Source of the DNA: Chthonomonadaceae bacterium
GTDB taxonomy: Bacteria > Armatimonadota > Chthonomonadetes > Chthonomonadales > Chthonomonadaceae
DNA: 32,817 nucleotides
NCBI GenBank assembly: GCA_027450145.1
Contig: DAIDKH010000049.1
Location: 1 to 32,817, forward strand
Direction of reading: 5' to 3'
The position numbers were made by a program, and so were the translations under genes. The notes beneath the pieces are model-generated. The model was not told where the DNA came from. It searched no databases and worked only from the letters and a program-made list of their open reading frames with translations. This document shows, one piece after another, positions 16,232-24,227 of this stretch; positions within the stretch are counted from its first letter, which is position 1, and each line of letters starts with the position of its first letter.

Positions 16232-19200
16232 ATGAAATGCTGCCTCGCAGTCGCATTAATCGCCAGCACAATGTTCTATACGGGTCGGGTAACCGCTCAG
16301 ACCGTGCATTATGATGGGCCACACGGCGTTGCCATCTCCATTAATGTAGTGACCGCAGAGAAGAAGCGCGCAATAGGTTTCAATGTGTACACTGGGAGAA
16401 AACTGGAAGCAGCAGTACGATTCACATCGCGAGGCCTAATTTCATGCCGTAATCCTAGGGTGAAGCGTTCTAATCAAGGTATTACAATCTCGTTTGCAAG
16501 GCTATCTGCCAGCCCAAATGCTGGGTTCGAACTAAAGAACAGCCGCTTGGACATTAGTGCAAGGCGCGGTCACTACCCCAAGGTTGACTTTTGGCTTCAT
16601 GTGCTCAACTTTGACAAGGTCACCTGGCAGAATAGAGTGGGAAAACAACCATTTCACTTTCTTAAAATTGAGATGCCGAACGCTCAGGTATGGCAGCAGG
16701 GCGGTTGGCTTAACGCAACACCTCTTGCCGACATGTTTCCTCTACTACTCGACGTTCACATTGGCACACCGGAAATCTCAGGCTACCATTACAACCGCGA
16801 GTGGAGTAACACGACACCCATTTCAGCGTTACCGATCCCAGTTATTGGTCTCTGGAATCCCAGTACGGGACACTATGCCGCCTGGGACTTCATGGAGAAC
16901 CGGTTAACGTCCAACTCAGAGCGAAACATTGCCGTTGGGTATTGCAATCGCCTCATACTCCCAGAGTCTCAAACAGAGGTGCTGCCTCAGTCAGAAACTC
17001 TGCCACCGATTACGCCGACTGACTGGAAAACTCAATCAACCTCAACGCAGGTAGACCAACATAACTCGTCGAGGTTCATCGCAATGGTTTTTCCCTACGG
17101 CGGCATTGGCTATCAGCATTGCGTTTATCCTGGTATCAACTTTACTCTTCAGGCTTCGGCAAGGCTCGTGTTCACTAGTTCGTTACCCTCCACCACTGAT
17201 CCCAATAGCTTCCTATGGTCGACGTATTGGCACGACCCAACGATACATGACCGCCTGCCTAGAGCCCCACGTGCCGCAGATTTAGGCTTTGTGGGCAACA
17301 GTTCCCACCTCGCAACTATACCAAACGCACCGGTAGGATCCATTTTGGGCGGTATCGGAGTATTTGGCGTTAGGGGTACTACCGCAATCGGCGGATGGGG
17401 CCGCCAGGATGAGGGTGCTGTTGCAGTAGCCGTAGCCAACAAAGACACTGCCGCACTTGTAGCCATGCGCAAAGAAGCGAATGATCTTGCCGCATCGGCA
17501 GTGCATTTCAAAAGTGGAGGGCTTAACTGCGTCTATTGGAAACAGCCCCTCACTGGTCAATGGGTTACAAAGTGGGGAGGTAAGCCCGCTGGTACGCTGC
17601 ACAACTCGGCAGGCTTCACGGCAGCGCGGCTACTGCTCGATCTGGCATATTACGATCACGACACACAGTACCTTCCGGTCGTGGACGGGGTAATGAATTG
17701 GGCAAAGGGGATAGTTTGGACACGCGGTGAATTTCCAGACGTACCATCTTCGCCGTTTGCTATAGGCGGTACTACAGCGGTAAGCTTTCTACTAGATTAC
17801 TACTCGCTCTATCACAACGATGGGCAACGTCGCGATAATGCGTTGCAAGCACTAAAGCTTGCACGGTCGTTCGCTTATCGGTACATGGTCATGTGGGCAG
17901 GCGACGGAAGTAGAACAGACCGGTTGGATAGCGCCTTTCTGTGGGAGCCTAATTCCGGACGCGATTGGACTGGAGCTGCATGTTCGAACGAGGTTATCTG
18001 GGATTTAGATATGGTGGCCGAGACCGCCGTCTACACCGGCGATCCCGTACTTCGTTGGGCACTCAATGGCACACTTTCGCGATGGCATAGACTGTATCAG
18101 AATGTCTACCGACCGAATATCGAAGACTATAGCTCCGCCGATTTTGCTGAAGGGTACGGCCTGGCCCCCGGCAATATCTACGGATACCCCGGCGGCCGCG
18201 CTGCTTATGGATTCGGCGGGCCTTTGAAACTTCTTGATCCCGTTGGCAGTTCCATCGCTCGCGTGATTGCAGGTCCTCGTGCCGCTTTGGTATTTGACCG
18301 TAATGTACACACAGTGATTCTTTCCGCCTATCGATGGACAAGTGCCGGGCAATTTGCATTCAAACTTCAGGGCATTCCTGGGACCGCAGACGTAACGGTA
18401 ACCGCTCCTTTTGCGAATATCGGTAACGAACCTGTTGCTCTTGAGAACGGGGTATACCGTAAGGCACCATTAGTTACGCGCAATTGCGACAGCCAGTGGA
18501 CGATCGTAATTCGCGGTGTAAAAACCAACGAATGGGTTGTGGTTGGATCACCCAACATCGCGGAATCGACACCGGAGCCTTTTGCGGTATCACTTACAGA
18601 ACATACCAGTCCCACACCGCCCGAGGCGTGCGCGCCATTCGTGCCTTTGGTCCTAACGCACGACACCAGATTAAAAACCGAGTGGCAAAACAGTAGCTTT
18701 GCAGGTCTCACAGCAGGGCTACGCTGGATTTGGTCAGTACCGTTTATCATTAGCAATGGCATCGGTGCAACTGAGTCACATACAATGCTTCCGGATCCAA
18801 CGACTGAAAACCTGCGCGCCTGTTTCATCTTGTACGCTCCGGCCACCACTAAATCTGTACCTGAACCACTTATGAGTAATGGAATGCCCTCAAAGCCTTT
18901 TTGGCCCAGCCCAGCGCTAGCGTGGCGCGGTTGGCCAAGCTGTATCTCTTCGCAGTTGCGAGAGATAGGATACCTGCTTCCCAACCACGCACAGCTTGTA
19001 GGAATAAAGCCAAACGGGACGAAGATTGTTGCGGCTAGTGGCTTAACCCGCGTTTCCCCAAATACACGAGACCAGATTACTGCTCGACTCCGCAGTGGAG
19101 CCAAAGAACTCGCTGCGATTGATCACTACAACGAGCAGATTGAGCTGTTGCGAATAGAAGCATCTTCTATTCCGCCAGATAAAATCGCATTATTCGAGCC

Positions 19201-19891
19201 AGTCCAGCAGAATAACCCTGCTTATACCCTCTTGACACAGGGCCTGCTCTTAACGAAGTCGGATACATTATCACCGCAGCAGATCTGCTCGCCCAAGATA
19301 TTTAATGCAAAGCGGTATCCCGTAGCCATATACCTGGATGGCGAAGATTACGATGTGGGAGACGAAACGCCTGCATCAATTTTGAAGGCCATACGAACCT
19401 ACTTGCGCGCAGGCGGTACACTCGTACTAATGGCTCACCTTCCATTCCCGTTTTATTACCCTGTAGATGGTAGCGGAACCGAATTACCCGGGGACCCCCT
19501 ATTACCAAAGTTGGGGCTCCCGCTATACAATGCTATAGAAGCGGCGCCTGCCAATCAACCGACCATCCAACTATTCCAAAATGAAACCGTTCTAACGGGT
19601 TTACCACCGGCTTTTGATTACCCCCAGGGAGACCCTCGCCTACGAAGCATCAACTCGGCGCAAGTACCAACAGGGTCAAAGTACCAGCCCATATACGAGG
19701 TCAAAGGAGCCAGAGGCACCAATTACGGCGACGCTGCAGGACTTCTAACACTTGCTGCCCAACCTGGAAGGCCCCCGGGCCGCATTCTCTACATTAGCGC
19801 TAAAATAATAGACGATCCGGTGCATGGAACGCAGGTTATCTGCTCTGCTGTAAAGTGGATTGCACATGTCGTACAAAGGATAAACAGATGA
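16232..19891 (+). CDS. Large secreted multidomain protein of unknown function
   Basis: About 1219 residues. The ATG at 16232 has GGGAG 8 bases upstream and begins a signal peptide (MKCCLAVALIASTMFYTG…VTAQ). I do not recognise the protein as a whole. Residues about 25-370 look beta-rich. About 400-640 is helical with Trp/Tyr-rich turns (GFTAARLLLDLAYYDHD, DYYSLYHND, GRDWTGAACSNEVIWDLDM), the style of an (alpha/alpha)6 toroid as in many glycoside hydrolases and polysaccharide lyases. About 660-780 is again beta-rich. The last 200 residues (about 1020-1215) resemble a class-I glutamine-amidotransferase-like or ThuA-like fold (YPVAIYLDGEDYDVGDETP, LRAGGTLVLMAHLPFPF). The overlap with a sugar-isomerase gene supports a role in carbohydrate use. 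I cannot point to catalytic residues, so enzyme activity is an inference from fold style only. Confidence 0.7.
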   Translation: MKCCLAVALIASTMFYTGRVTAQTVHYDGPHGVAISINVVTAEKKRAIGFNVYTGRKLEAAVRFTSRGLISCRNPRVKRSNQGITISFARLSASPNAGFELKNSRLDISARRGHYPKVDFWLHVLNFDKVTWQNRVGKQPFHFLKIEMPNAQVWQQGGWLNATPLADMFPLLLDVHIGTPEISGYHYNREWSNTTPISALPIPVIGLWNPSTGHYAAWDFMENRLTSNSERNIAVGYCNRLILPESQTEVLPQSETLPPITPTDWKTQSTSTQVDQHNSSRFIAMVFPYGGIGYQHCVYPGINFTLQASARLVFTSSLPSTTDPNSFLWSTYWHDPTIHDRLPRAPRAADLGFVGNSSHLATIPNAPVGSILGGIGVFGVRGTTAIGGWGRQDEGAVAVAVANKDTAALVAMRKEANDLAASAVHFKSGGLNCVYWKQPLTGQWVTKWGGKPAGTLHNSAGFTAARLLLDLAYYDHDTQYLPVVDGVMNWAKGIVWTRGEFPDVPSSPFAIGGTTAVSFLLDYYSLYHNDGQRRDNALQALKLARSFAYRYMVMWAGDGSRTDRLDSAFLWEPNSGRDWTGAACSNEVIWDLDMVAETAVYTGDPVLRWALNGTLSRWHRLYQNVYRPNIEDYSSADFAEGYGLAPGNIYGYPGGRAAYGFGGPLKLLDPVGSSIARVIAGPRAALVFDRNVHTVILSAYRWTSAGQFAFKLQGIPGTADVTVTAPFANIGNEPVALENGVYRKAPLVTRNCDSQWTIVIRGVKTNEWVVVGSPNIAESTPEPFAVSLTEHTSPTPPEACAPFVPLVLTHDTRLKTEWQNSSFAGLTAGLRWIWSVPFIISNGIGATESHTMLPDPTTENLRACFILYAPATTKSVPEPLMSNGMPSKPFWPSPALAWRGWPSCISSQLREIGYLLPNHAQLVGIKPNGTKIVAASGLTRVSPNTRDQITARLRSGAKELAAIDHYNEQIELLRIEASSIPPDKIALFEPVQQNNPAYTLLTQGLLLTKSDTLSPQQICSPKIFNAKRYPVAIYLDGEDYDVGDETPASILKAIRTYLRAGGTLVLMAHLPFPFYYPVDGSGTELPGDPLLPKLGLPLYNAIEAAPANQPTIQLFQNETVLTGLPPAFDYPQGDPRLRSINSAQVPTGSKYQPIYEVKGARGTNYGDAAGLLTLAAQPGRPPGRILYISAKIIDDPVHGTQVICSAVKWIAHVVQRINR

Positions 19892-20676
19892 ACCCAGGCT
19901 TCCTCGCAGCTCAGATGTACACGTTGAGGGAACACACCAAAACGGCCGATAGCTTTGCAGATGCACTTGAACGGGTCGCTGCGATTGGATACAACGCAGT
20001 TCAAATATCTGCTGTAGGAGCCATGGCAGGTGAAACTCCGGCTGTAACTGCAGGCCAGGCAAAAAAGCTGCTCGATAATAACGGTTTGTCATGTATCGCG
20101 ACGCACCGCGATTGGGATCGTCTAGAGTCGCAGACAGAGGCCGAGATTGAATTTCATCAGCAGTTGGGTTGTTCGTTTATCGCAATAGGCAGCTTGCCAA
20201 ATCGATATCGCGCTGATGGCGCAACAGGATATCGCCGCTTCGTTCACGATGCCCAGCCGGTGATAGCAAAACTGAAAGCCGCAGGCATTATCTTCGGGTA
20301 TCATAATCACGCCCACGAGTTTCAGCGAATCGAGGGCTCACACAACTGCCTGTTCGACATCTTCATTGACGCCGGATCTGATCTAGCACTGGAAGTTGAC
20401 GTTTATTGGGCGGCACATGCGGGCCTTAATCCTGAAAGACTTATGGAGCGCCTCAGCGGACGGGTGCCAGTCATCCATGTGAAGGATCGTGAAGTAGTGG
20501 CAGAAGGTCCTGTGATGGCTCCAATAGGTGAAGGCAATCTAGATTGGCCGCATCTCATTCCCTGTTGTTTACGCTCGGGGGTGAAGTGGTTCGCGGTGGA
20601 ACAGGACGAATACCGCCGCGATCCCTTTGACTGCTTGAAGTCGAGTTTCCAATACCTGAAGGAACTACCTGTTTAA
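19888..20676 (+). CDS. Sugar phosphate isomerase/epimerase-type TIM barrel (AP endonuclease 2 family)
   Basis: About 262 residues, typical of the xylose isomerase-like TIM barrel family (PF01261). The ATG overlaps the stop of the upstream gene by 4 bases (ATGA), with AAAGGA upstream, indicating translational coupling. Visible family marks are the opening strand AAQMYTLREHTK, GYNAVQISAVG near residue 33-43, GYHNHAHEF near 137, the acidic EVDVYWAAHAG strand, VIHVKDRE near 195, and WFAVEQDEY near the end. His, Asp and Glu side chains at these strand ends usually bind a divalent metal. There is no signal peptide, so it is cytoplasmic. It may process a sugar released by the exported partner. The exact reaction is not predictable, since the family spans isomerases, epimerases and dehydratases. 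Confidence 0.85.
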   Translation: MNPGFLAAQMYTLREHTKTADSFADALERVAAIGYNAVQISAVGAMAGETPAVTAGQAKKLLDNNGLSCIATHRDWDRLESQTEAEIEFHQQLGCSFIAIGSLPNRYRADGATGYRRFVHDAQPVIAKLKAAGIIFGYHNHAHEFQRIEGSHNCLFDIFIDAGSDLALEVDVYWAAHAGLNPERLMERLSGRVPVIHVKDREVVAEGPVMAPIGEGNLDWPHLIPCCLRSGVKWFAVEQDEYRRDPFDCLKSSFQYLKELPV

Positions 20677-20714
20677 TAAGCAGGAACTTCAATTATCCTA
20701 TGGGCGTAGCAGAA

Positions 20715-20746
20715 TTGAGGGTGGTCATTAGGTATCAGTTTATAAC
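20715..20746 (+). promoter_or_regulatory. Weak promoter candidate for trxA
   Basis: TTGAGG (20715-20720) and TATAAC (20741-20746) are reasonable hexamers, but the 20-base spacer is too long for an ordinary sigma70 site. The -10 match alone is the better evidence. Confidence 0.25.
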
Positions 20747-20828
20747 ATTGACTGCCATTAAATAATCAACGAACCAGATTCTATTACCTGCTCGCAGCGG
20801 TGGATGGAACTGAGAGTGAGGGAGCAAC

Positions 20829-21152
20829 ATGAGCAACGCATCTGCAGTAACCGGGGCGAGTTTTGAGCAAGAAGTGCTCAAGTCCGACGTGCCAGTAGTG
20901 GTAGATTTTTGGGCTGTGTGGTGTAATCCATGCAAGATGATCGCGCCAACCCTTGACGCCGTAGCGGCAGAATTCGCTGGACGCGCAAAGGTACTGAAGG
21001 TGAATGTAGACGAAGAGCAGGATGTCGCACAGAAATACAACATTCGGTCTATTCCCACGCTTTTGTTCTTTAAAGACGGCAAAGTGAGTGATCAGGTTGT
21101 GGGTGTGCAGTCCAAACAGGTAATTTCGGACAAGCTTCAGAAGCTCGTCTAA
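20829..21152 (+). CDS. trxA: Thioredoxin
   Basis: 107 residues, the standard length of a single-domain cytoplasmic thioredoxin that reduces protein disulfides using thioredoxin reductase. The active site is WCNPCK (Cys32, Cys35), with the buried Asp in VVVDFWA and the cis-proline in RSIPTLLFF. Asn replaces the Gly found in nearly all thioredoxins (WCGPCK), which could shift redox potential or partner choice. ATG start with a GAGGGAGC ribosome site. It is monocistronic, closed by its own strong terminator. Confidence 0.96.
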   Translation: MSNASAVTGASFEQEVLKSDVPVVVDFWAVWCNPCKMIAPTLDAVAAEFAGRAKVLKVNVDEEQDVAQKYNIRSIPTLLFFKDGKVSDQVVGVQSKQVISDKLQKLV

Positions 21153-21184
21153 TTCTTGTTCCGTGTCTAAGTTCGAATAATGCT

Positions 21185-21228
21185 AAAGACCCAACGGTTT
21201 ACTTCTTCTGTAAGCGTTGGGTCTTTTT
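21185..21228. terminator. Bidirectional terminator between trxA and the convergent secreted-protein gene
   Basis: A 12-bp perfect stem, AAAGACCCAACG (21185-21196) with CGTTGGGTCTTT (21215-21226), is followed on the plus strand by a T run (21224-21228). The minus-strand tail is shorter (TTTAGC), so it should work best for trxA and possibly also for the gene ending at 21244. Confidence 0.9.
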
Positions 21229-21243
21229 ATTTGCTGCCAATTC

Positions 21244-21975
21244 TTACTTACCGCTGCCAGATGCCTGTGTAGTCTTCGGCTTACCTGCAGGCGCGCTGGA
21301 GCCTCCAGATTGGGCCTTCAGCATCGCCTGTAACAGCGGCACGATGCGCGGATAGGACAGAAACACCTTGCCAACGTACAGGTGATACCACTGAGCCTGG
21401 GTGGTAGTGTCACTGTACATACCCTCATTCGCCGGTGAATTTTTCGCGATATCAGCTGCAGCAGCTATTTGTGCGGGAGTAAGAATGTTGGCTATATCGT
21501 TTGATGCCGATGCAATGTTCTGTAAATTCAGCTGCTTCCTATCGGCAACGAACGTATCCATCGCATGTTTCATCCGCGCATCAAAGTCCTTCGGAATGGT
21601 GCCACCGCCATACACGCGCTTCTTCACATCTTTAAGTTCGCTCATGAACGGCGAGAATTGCTTGTCAGTAAGCATGGCTACCTTACGCTCGTAGTCTGCG
21701 GTTAACTGCTCCAGGACGGCGATAGTCCGTCTCAATTGATCGGTCGTAAGATGCAGCGGTGTGATATTTCTACTGCGGTCTATGTCATTAATGTCATTCA
21801 TGAGCAGAAACCGCTGCACTAGAGTGAGGCCCACCGGCGAAGGAGACGACGCGGTTGGTGCTGGCTTGGTAGCCGCCTGGTTAGTACCTCCATTGGCGGC
21901 AGGTTGTTGCGCTATTGCAGCGCTGGTTGAAAATACAACGAGCAAGGCTACACACAGAGACCTACCAGTCAGCAT
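21244..21975 (-). CDS. Exported helical protein of unknown function
   Basis: About 243 residues. Of the two near starts (GTG at 21981, ATG at 21975), the ATG fits better because AAGGAG sits 5 bases before it but would touch the GTG. A signal peptide is clear (LCVALLVVFSTSAAIAQ), followed by an Ala/Pro/Thr-rich linker to about residue 48, a helical core (about 50-215) and a Gly/Ser/Pro-rich tail. The core contains LTTDQLRRTIAVLEQLTADYERKV and ANILTPAQIAAAADI. This 'LTxxQ' style recalls Spy/CpxP-like periplasmic proteins, but the match is loose and I would not assign that family. It has no cysteines in the mature part. Convergent with trxA; divergent from the DinB-like gene. Confidence 0.65.
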   Translation of the reverse strand: MLTGRSLCVALLVVFSTSAAIAQQPAANGGTNQAATKPAPTASSPSPVGLTLVQRFLLMNDINDIDRSRNITPLHLTTDQLRRTIAVLEQLTADYERKVAMLTDKQFSPFMSELKDVKKRVYGGGTIPKDFDARMKHAMDTFVADRKQLNLQNIASASNDIANILTPAQIAAAADIAKNSPANEGMYSDTTTQAQWYHLYVGKVFLSYPRIVPLLQAMLKAQSGGSSAPAGKPKTTQASGSGK

Positions 21976-22258
21976 ATGCACTCCTTAAAGCCGCGAAAAC
22001 TGAAATATGAGTTGTTTAAGAGCAAAACACCTAATTCATTCACAGTATTTGGACGGCCACAACCACCCAATCGTTACAGTGCCCACGTAAAAGTGCACAC
22101 CTATACATATTCTACCCGTCTAACCAGCGCCCGCGGCTGCTACCGAAATGGATTGGTGTGTCGTGTCACGGGGTACAATTGGCAAACGAGTATCCATTCG
22201 TCGCAGTTTTCATGCGAGTTAATCTTAGCATTCGGTCGCGCCACAAGAGGTTCTTCTC

Positions 22259-22756
22259 GTGTTATCGCAAACATCAGACTTCCTAAAATATCGCCATCAA
22301 CGTGCGTCGCAGTACTTCATTGGTGAAGCGAAAAAGATCCAACAGGTCGACGCCTTTCGTTTCGCGTTCAAGAACTGGCCCGCTCACAACTGGGGCATTG
22401 GACAAAACGGCTCGGCCGCTTCGATCGTCTATCACGTCGCAGCTTGGCGTCAGTTAACCTTGCCCGTTCTTCACGGAGCTGCCACCATGAAAGGAGCGGG
22501 CGATTTCGACCCGCTGCTTGCGCCGCCTACAGATGACTGGCGTCTCATACTACAATGGGCAGAGGAAGAAGCCGCGCTTTGGGCGGCTGCACTGGAACCG
22601 CTTTCGCAATTTGACCTTGAACGCACGGTGGACTGGGGTGTCGATGGCTCACCGGAGATCGCTTCTGTGGTCTGGTCAATAATTGAACACGACATTCAAC
22701 ATGCCAGCCAACTGGAGTATCTACAACAGTCGATTTTAGTTGCAGCAGCGGTCTGA
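22259..22756 (+). CDS. DinB-like / metal-dependent four-helix-bundle protein
   Basis: 165 residues, usual for the DinB/YfiT-like superfamily. The start is GTG, with AAGAGG 8 bases upstream. The three metal-ligand histidines expected of the family are visible: H59 in IVYHVAAWR, and H144 and H148 in IIEHDIQHASQLEYL. Members include metal-binding proteins induced by stress and thiol transferases using bacillithiol, mycothiol or glutathione; the exact role is not predictable. It has no signal peptide. The 283 bases upstream (21976-22258) contain no gene I can support. Its neighbours on both sides are thiol-redox proteins (thioredoxin, VKOR-DsbA), which makes a thiol-linked role slightly more likely, though it is not in one operon with trxA. 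Confidence 0.8.
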   Translation: MLSQTSDFLKYRHQRASQYFIGEAKKIQQVDAFRFAFKNWPAHNWGIGQNGSAASIVYHVAAWRQLTLPVLHGAATMKGAGDFDPLLAPPTDDWRLILQWAEEEAALWAAALEPLSQFDLERTVDWGVDGSPEIASVVWSIIEHDIQHASQLEYLQQSILVAAAV

Positions 22757-22792
22757 CAATGGATTCAATTAGTATACGCACTTAACGCTGCG

Positions 22793-22823
22793 GTGACACT
22801 ACCTCAGGATAACACTGTATAAT
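22793..22823 (+). promoter_or_regulatory. Promoter upstream of the VKOR-DsbA gene
   Basis: A perfect TATAAT (22818-22823) is preceded by GTGACA (22793-22798) with a 19-base spacer. Transcription from about 22830 would leave a leader of about 105 bases containing two short reading frames. Confidence 0.5.
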
Positions 22824-22841
22824 AAAGTGCAGTATTATTCA

Positions 22842-22892
22842 ATGGCGCCAAGCTATGAGCGAAACGCCAATTGCAGTATTTGTCAGTTATGA
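22842..22892 (+). CDS. Possible 16-residue leader peptide with a CxxC motif
   Basis: A short frame in the VKOR-DsbA leader reads MAPSYERNANCSICQL and then stops. It contains CSIC, the CxxC spacing of redox or metal sites. It begins about 12 bases after the predicted start of transcription and has no Shine-Dalgarno sequence, so it may not be translated. The sequence AAAGGAGG begins exactly at the last base of its stop codon. Low confidence: a frame this short can arise by chance. Confidence 0.2.
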   Translation: MAPSYERNANCSICQL

Positions 22893-22938
22893 AAGGAGGC
22901 AGCGGCGGTCTGCGTACAGAGTCGCCGTGAAACTATGA
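22855..22938 (+). CDS. Possible 27-residue upstream frame overlapping the VKOR-DsbA start
   Basis: This frame (MSETPIAVFVSYERRQRRSA… ending AVKL) stops at a TGA that overlaps the VKOR-DsbA ATG by 4 bases, the arrangement of translationally coupled genes. The main gene has no ribosome site of its own close to its ATG, so coupling from this frame could supply ribosomes. The peptide is very basic near its middle. Its own ribosome site is weak. Confidence 0.25.
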   Translation: MSETPIAVFVSYERRQRRSAYRVAVKL

Positions 22939-24206
22939 GTGACACCGTAGTCGGTAACCCACTCGATTCTGGCAACACTCCCGGTGACGCTCCGGGGCAG
23001 CCAGCATCTCAAAGCCCTACCCGATATTTAATGCGGCGGGTACTCACCAACAATGCAACACTTGTTCTCGCCATTTTTGGTGCAGTACTAACAACAATTC
23101 TTACCGTTGAGGAACAAGGACCTGCACAAATCCTTCCGTGCAGCACAAAGTACACCAGCTGCGAAGGTGCGTTCCATAGTGCCTATGGCCATGTCGGGCC
23201 CATCCCCACGGCGCTATTTGGCTTATTAGCCTACATATTGCTCGCAGTACTCGCGTGGAAGCGCAGAGTTGCGCTAGCAGGTGTTGTATCCGGGGTCCAA
23301 TCAGAAACAAGCACGCTTTCCCAAATTCGTGTGATGGATATGGCAGTTTGGTTCTTATTGGTAGCGGGACTGTGCGTTTCCTGGTGGCTGCAATATATCG
23401 CAGTGTTTGTAATTGCAAGCTTTTGTCCATACTGTTTTACATCGGCCATTACTATTACCGTGCTCTTCTTTTTGGCCTACCACGATTATATTCTGGCCGG
23501 TAAACCGATGCCTTCCGACCAAAAAATGGTGTTTGCCGTTCTAGGATTCCTGGGCGTTGGGCTCGCGTTCATCTACATACCGGAAATTTTGCTGCGCCTT
23601 CAAGAAGCCAACGATGTCGCGCCGAAGGCTGTACCACTTACACTCCGATCACTTCTGCTCAACAGTCCGGCTCCGTCAGAGGGTAATCCGAATGCAAAGG
23701 ACGTCATCGTAGAATTTGCAGATTACGGTTGCCCACACTGTGCCCAGGCAGCCCGACGAATGCCCGCGCTTTTGAAGGCTAATCCTGACATCAAACTCAT
23801 ATTCAGGAACTATCCACTGGGTATGAACAGCCCCACAGGACCGAGATTTACGAATTCAGTTCTGTCTGCCCAGGCGGCACTTGCGGCTGGACTACAGGGC
23901 AAATTCTGGCAGATGCATGACCTCATCTACGAACACCAACGGGATATTGAAACCCCTAGTTTTTCAGGTTCTGGCTACGAGCAAATGGCTAGCTCCCTCG
24001 GACTAGACACTCACAAATTTGGCGCTGATATGCAAAGTCCAGCAATAGCGAAAGAGATTACTGCCGATTTCGAGGCGGGTAACCAGGCCCGCGTTGAATC
24101 TACACCCACCTTCTTCCTTGTCACACCAGACAAGATCACATCGTTTATTGGGGATGATGAGTTGGCTGCAATCTTGAAAAACAGGAAGGATCCTGCCTGG
24201 AAATAG
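22935..24206 (+). CDS. Fused VKOR-DsbA-type thiol oxidase
   Basis: 423 residues. Residues about 40-217 are a vitamin K epoxide reductase-like membrane domain with five predicted helices (about 40-58, 89-107, 136-156, 158-182, 199-217). It carries the loop cysteines C69 and C76 (CSTKYTSC) and the quinone-side pair CPYC (C164, C167). Residues about 255-420 are a DsbA-like thioredoxin domain with GCPHC (C266, C269) and the cis-proline STPTFFL near 390. All expected redox cysteines are present. The enzyme forms disulfides in exported proteins and passes electrons to quinones, replacing the separate DsbA and DsbB. The ATG at 22935 is the only start in frame after the TGA at 22890. It lacks a close ribosome site; AAAGGAGG is 36 bases upstream. 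The next gene starts 21 bases after its stop. Confidence 0.93.
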   Translation: MSDTVVGNPLDSGNTPGDAPGQPASQSPTRYLMRRVLTNNATLVLAIFGAVLTTILTVEEQGPAQILPCSTKYTSCEGAFHSAYGHVGPIPTALFGLLAYILLAVLAWKRRVALAGVVSGVQSETSTLSQIRVMDMAVWFLLVAGLCVSWWLQYIAVFVIASFCPYCFTSAITITVLFFLAYHDYILAGKPMPSDQKMVFAVLGFLGVGLAFIYIPEILLRLQEANDVAPKAVPLTLRSLLLNSPAPSEGNPNAKDVIVEFADYGCPHCAQAARRMPALLKANPDIKLIFRNYPLGMNSPTGPRFTNSVLSAQAALAAGLQGKFWQMHDLIYEHQRDIETPSFSGSGYEQMASSLGLDTHKFGADMQSPAIAKEITADFEAGNQARVESTPTFFLVTPDKITSFIGDDELAAILKNRKDPAWK

Positions 24207-24227
24207 GTAGGTTGACCTATAACACGT

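Noticed and set aside
16038-16235. 65-codon plus-strand frame between the E1 gene and the 1219-residue gene
   Set aside because: It begins inside the terminator hairpin, lacks a ribosome site and has unlikely composition.
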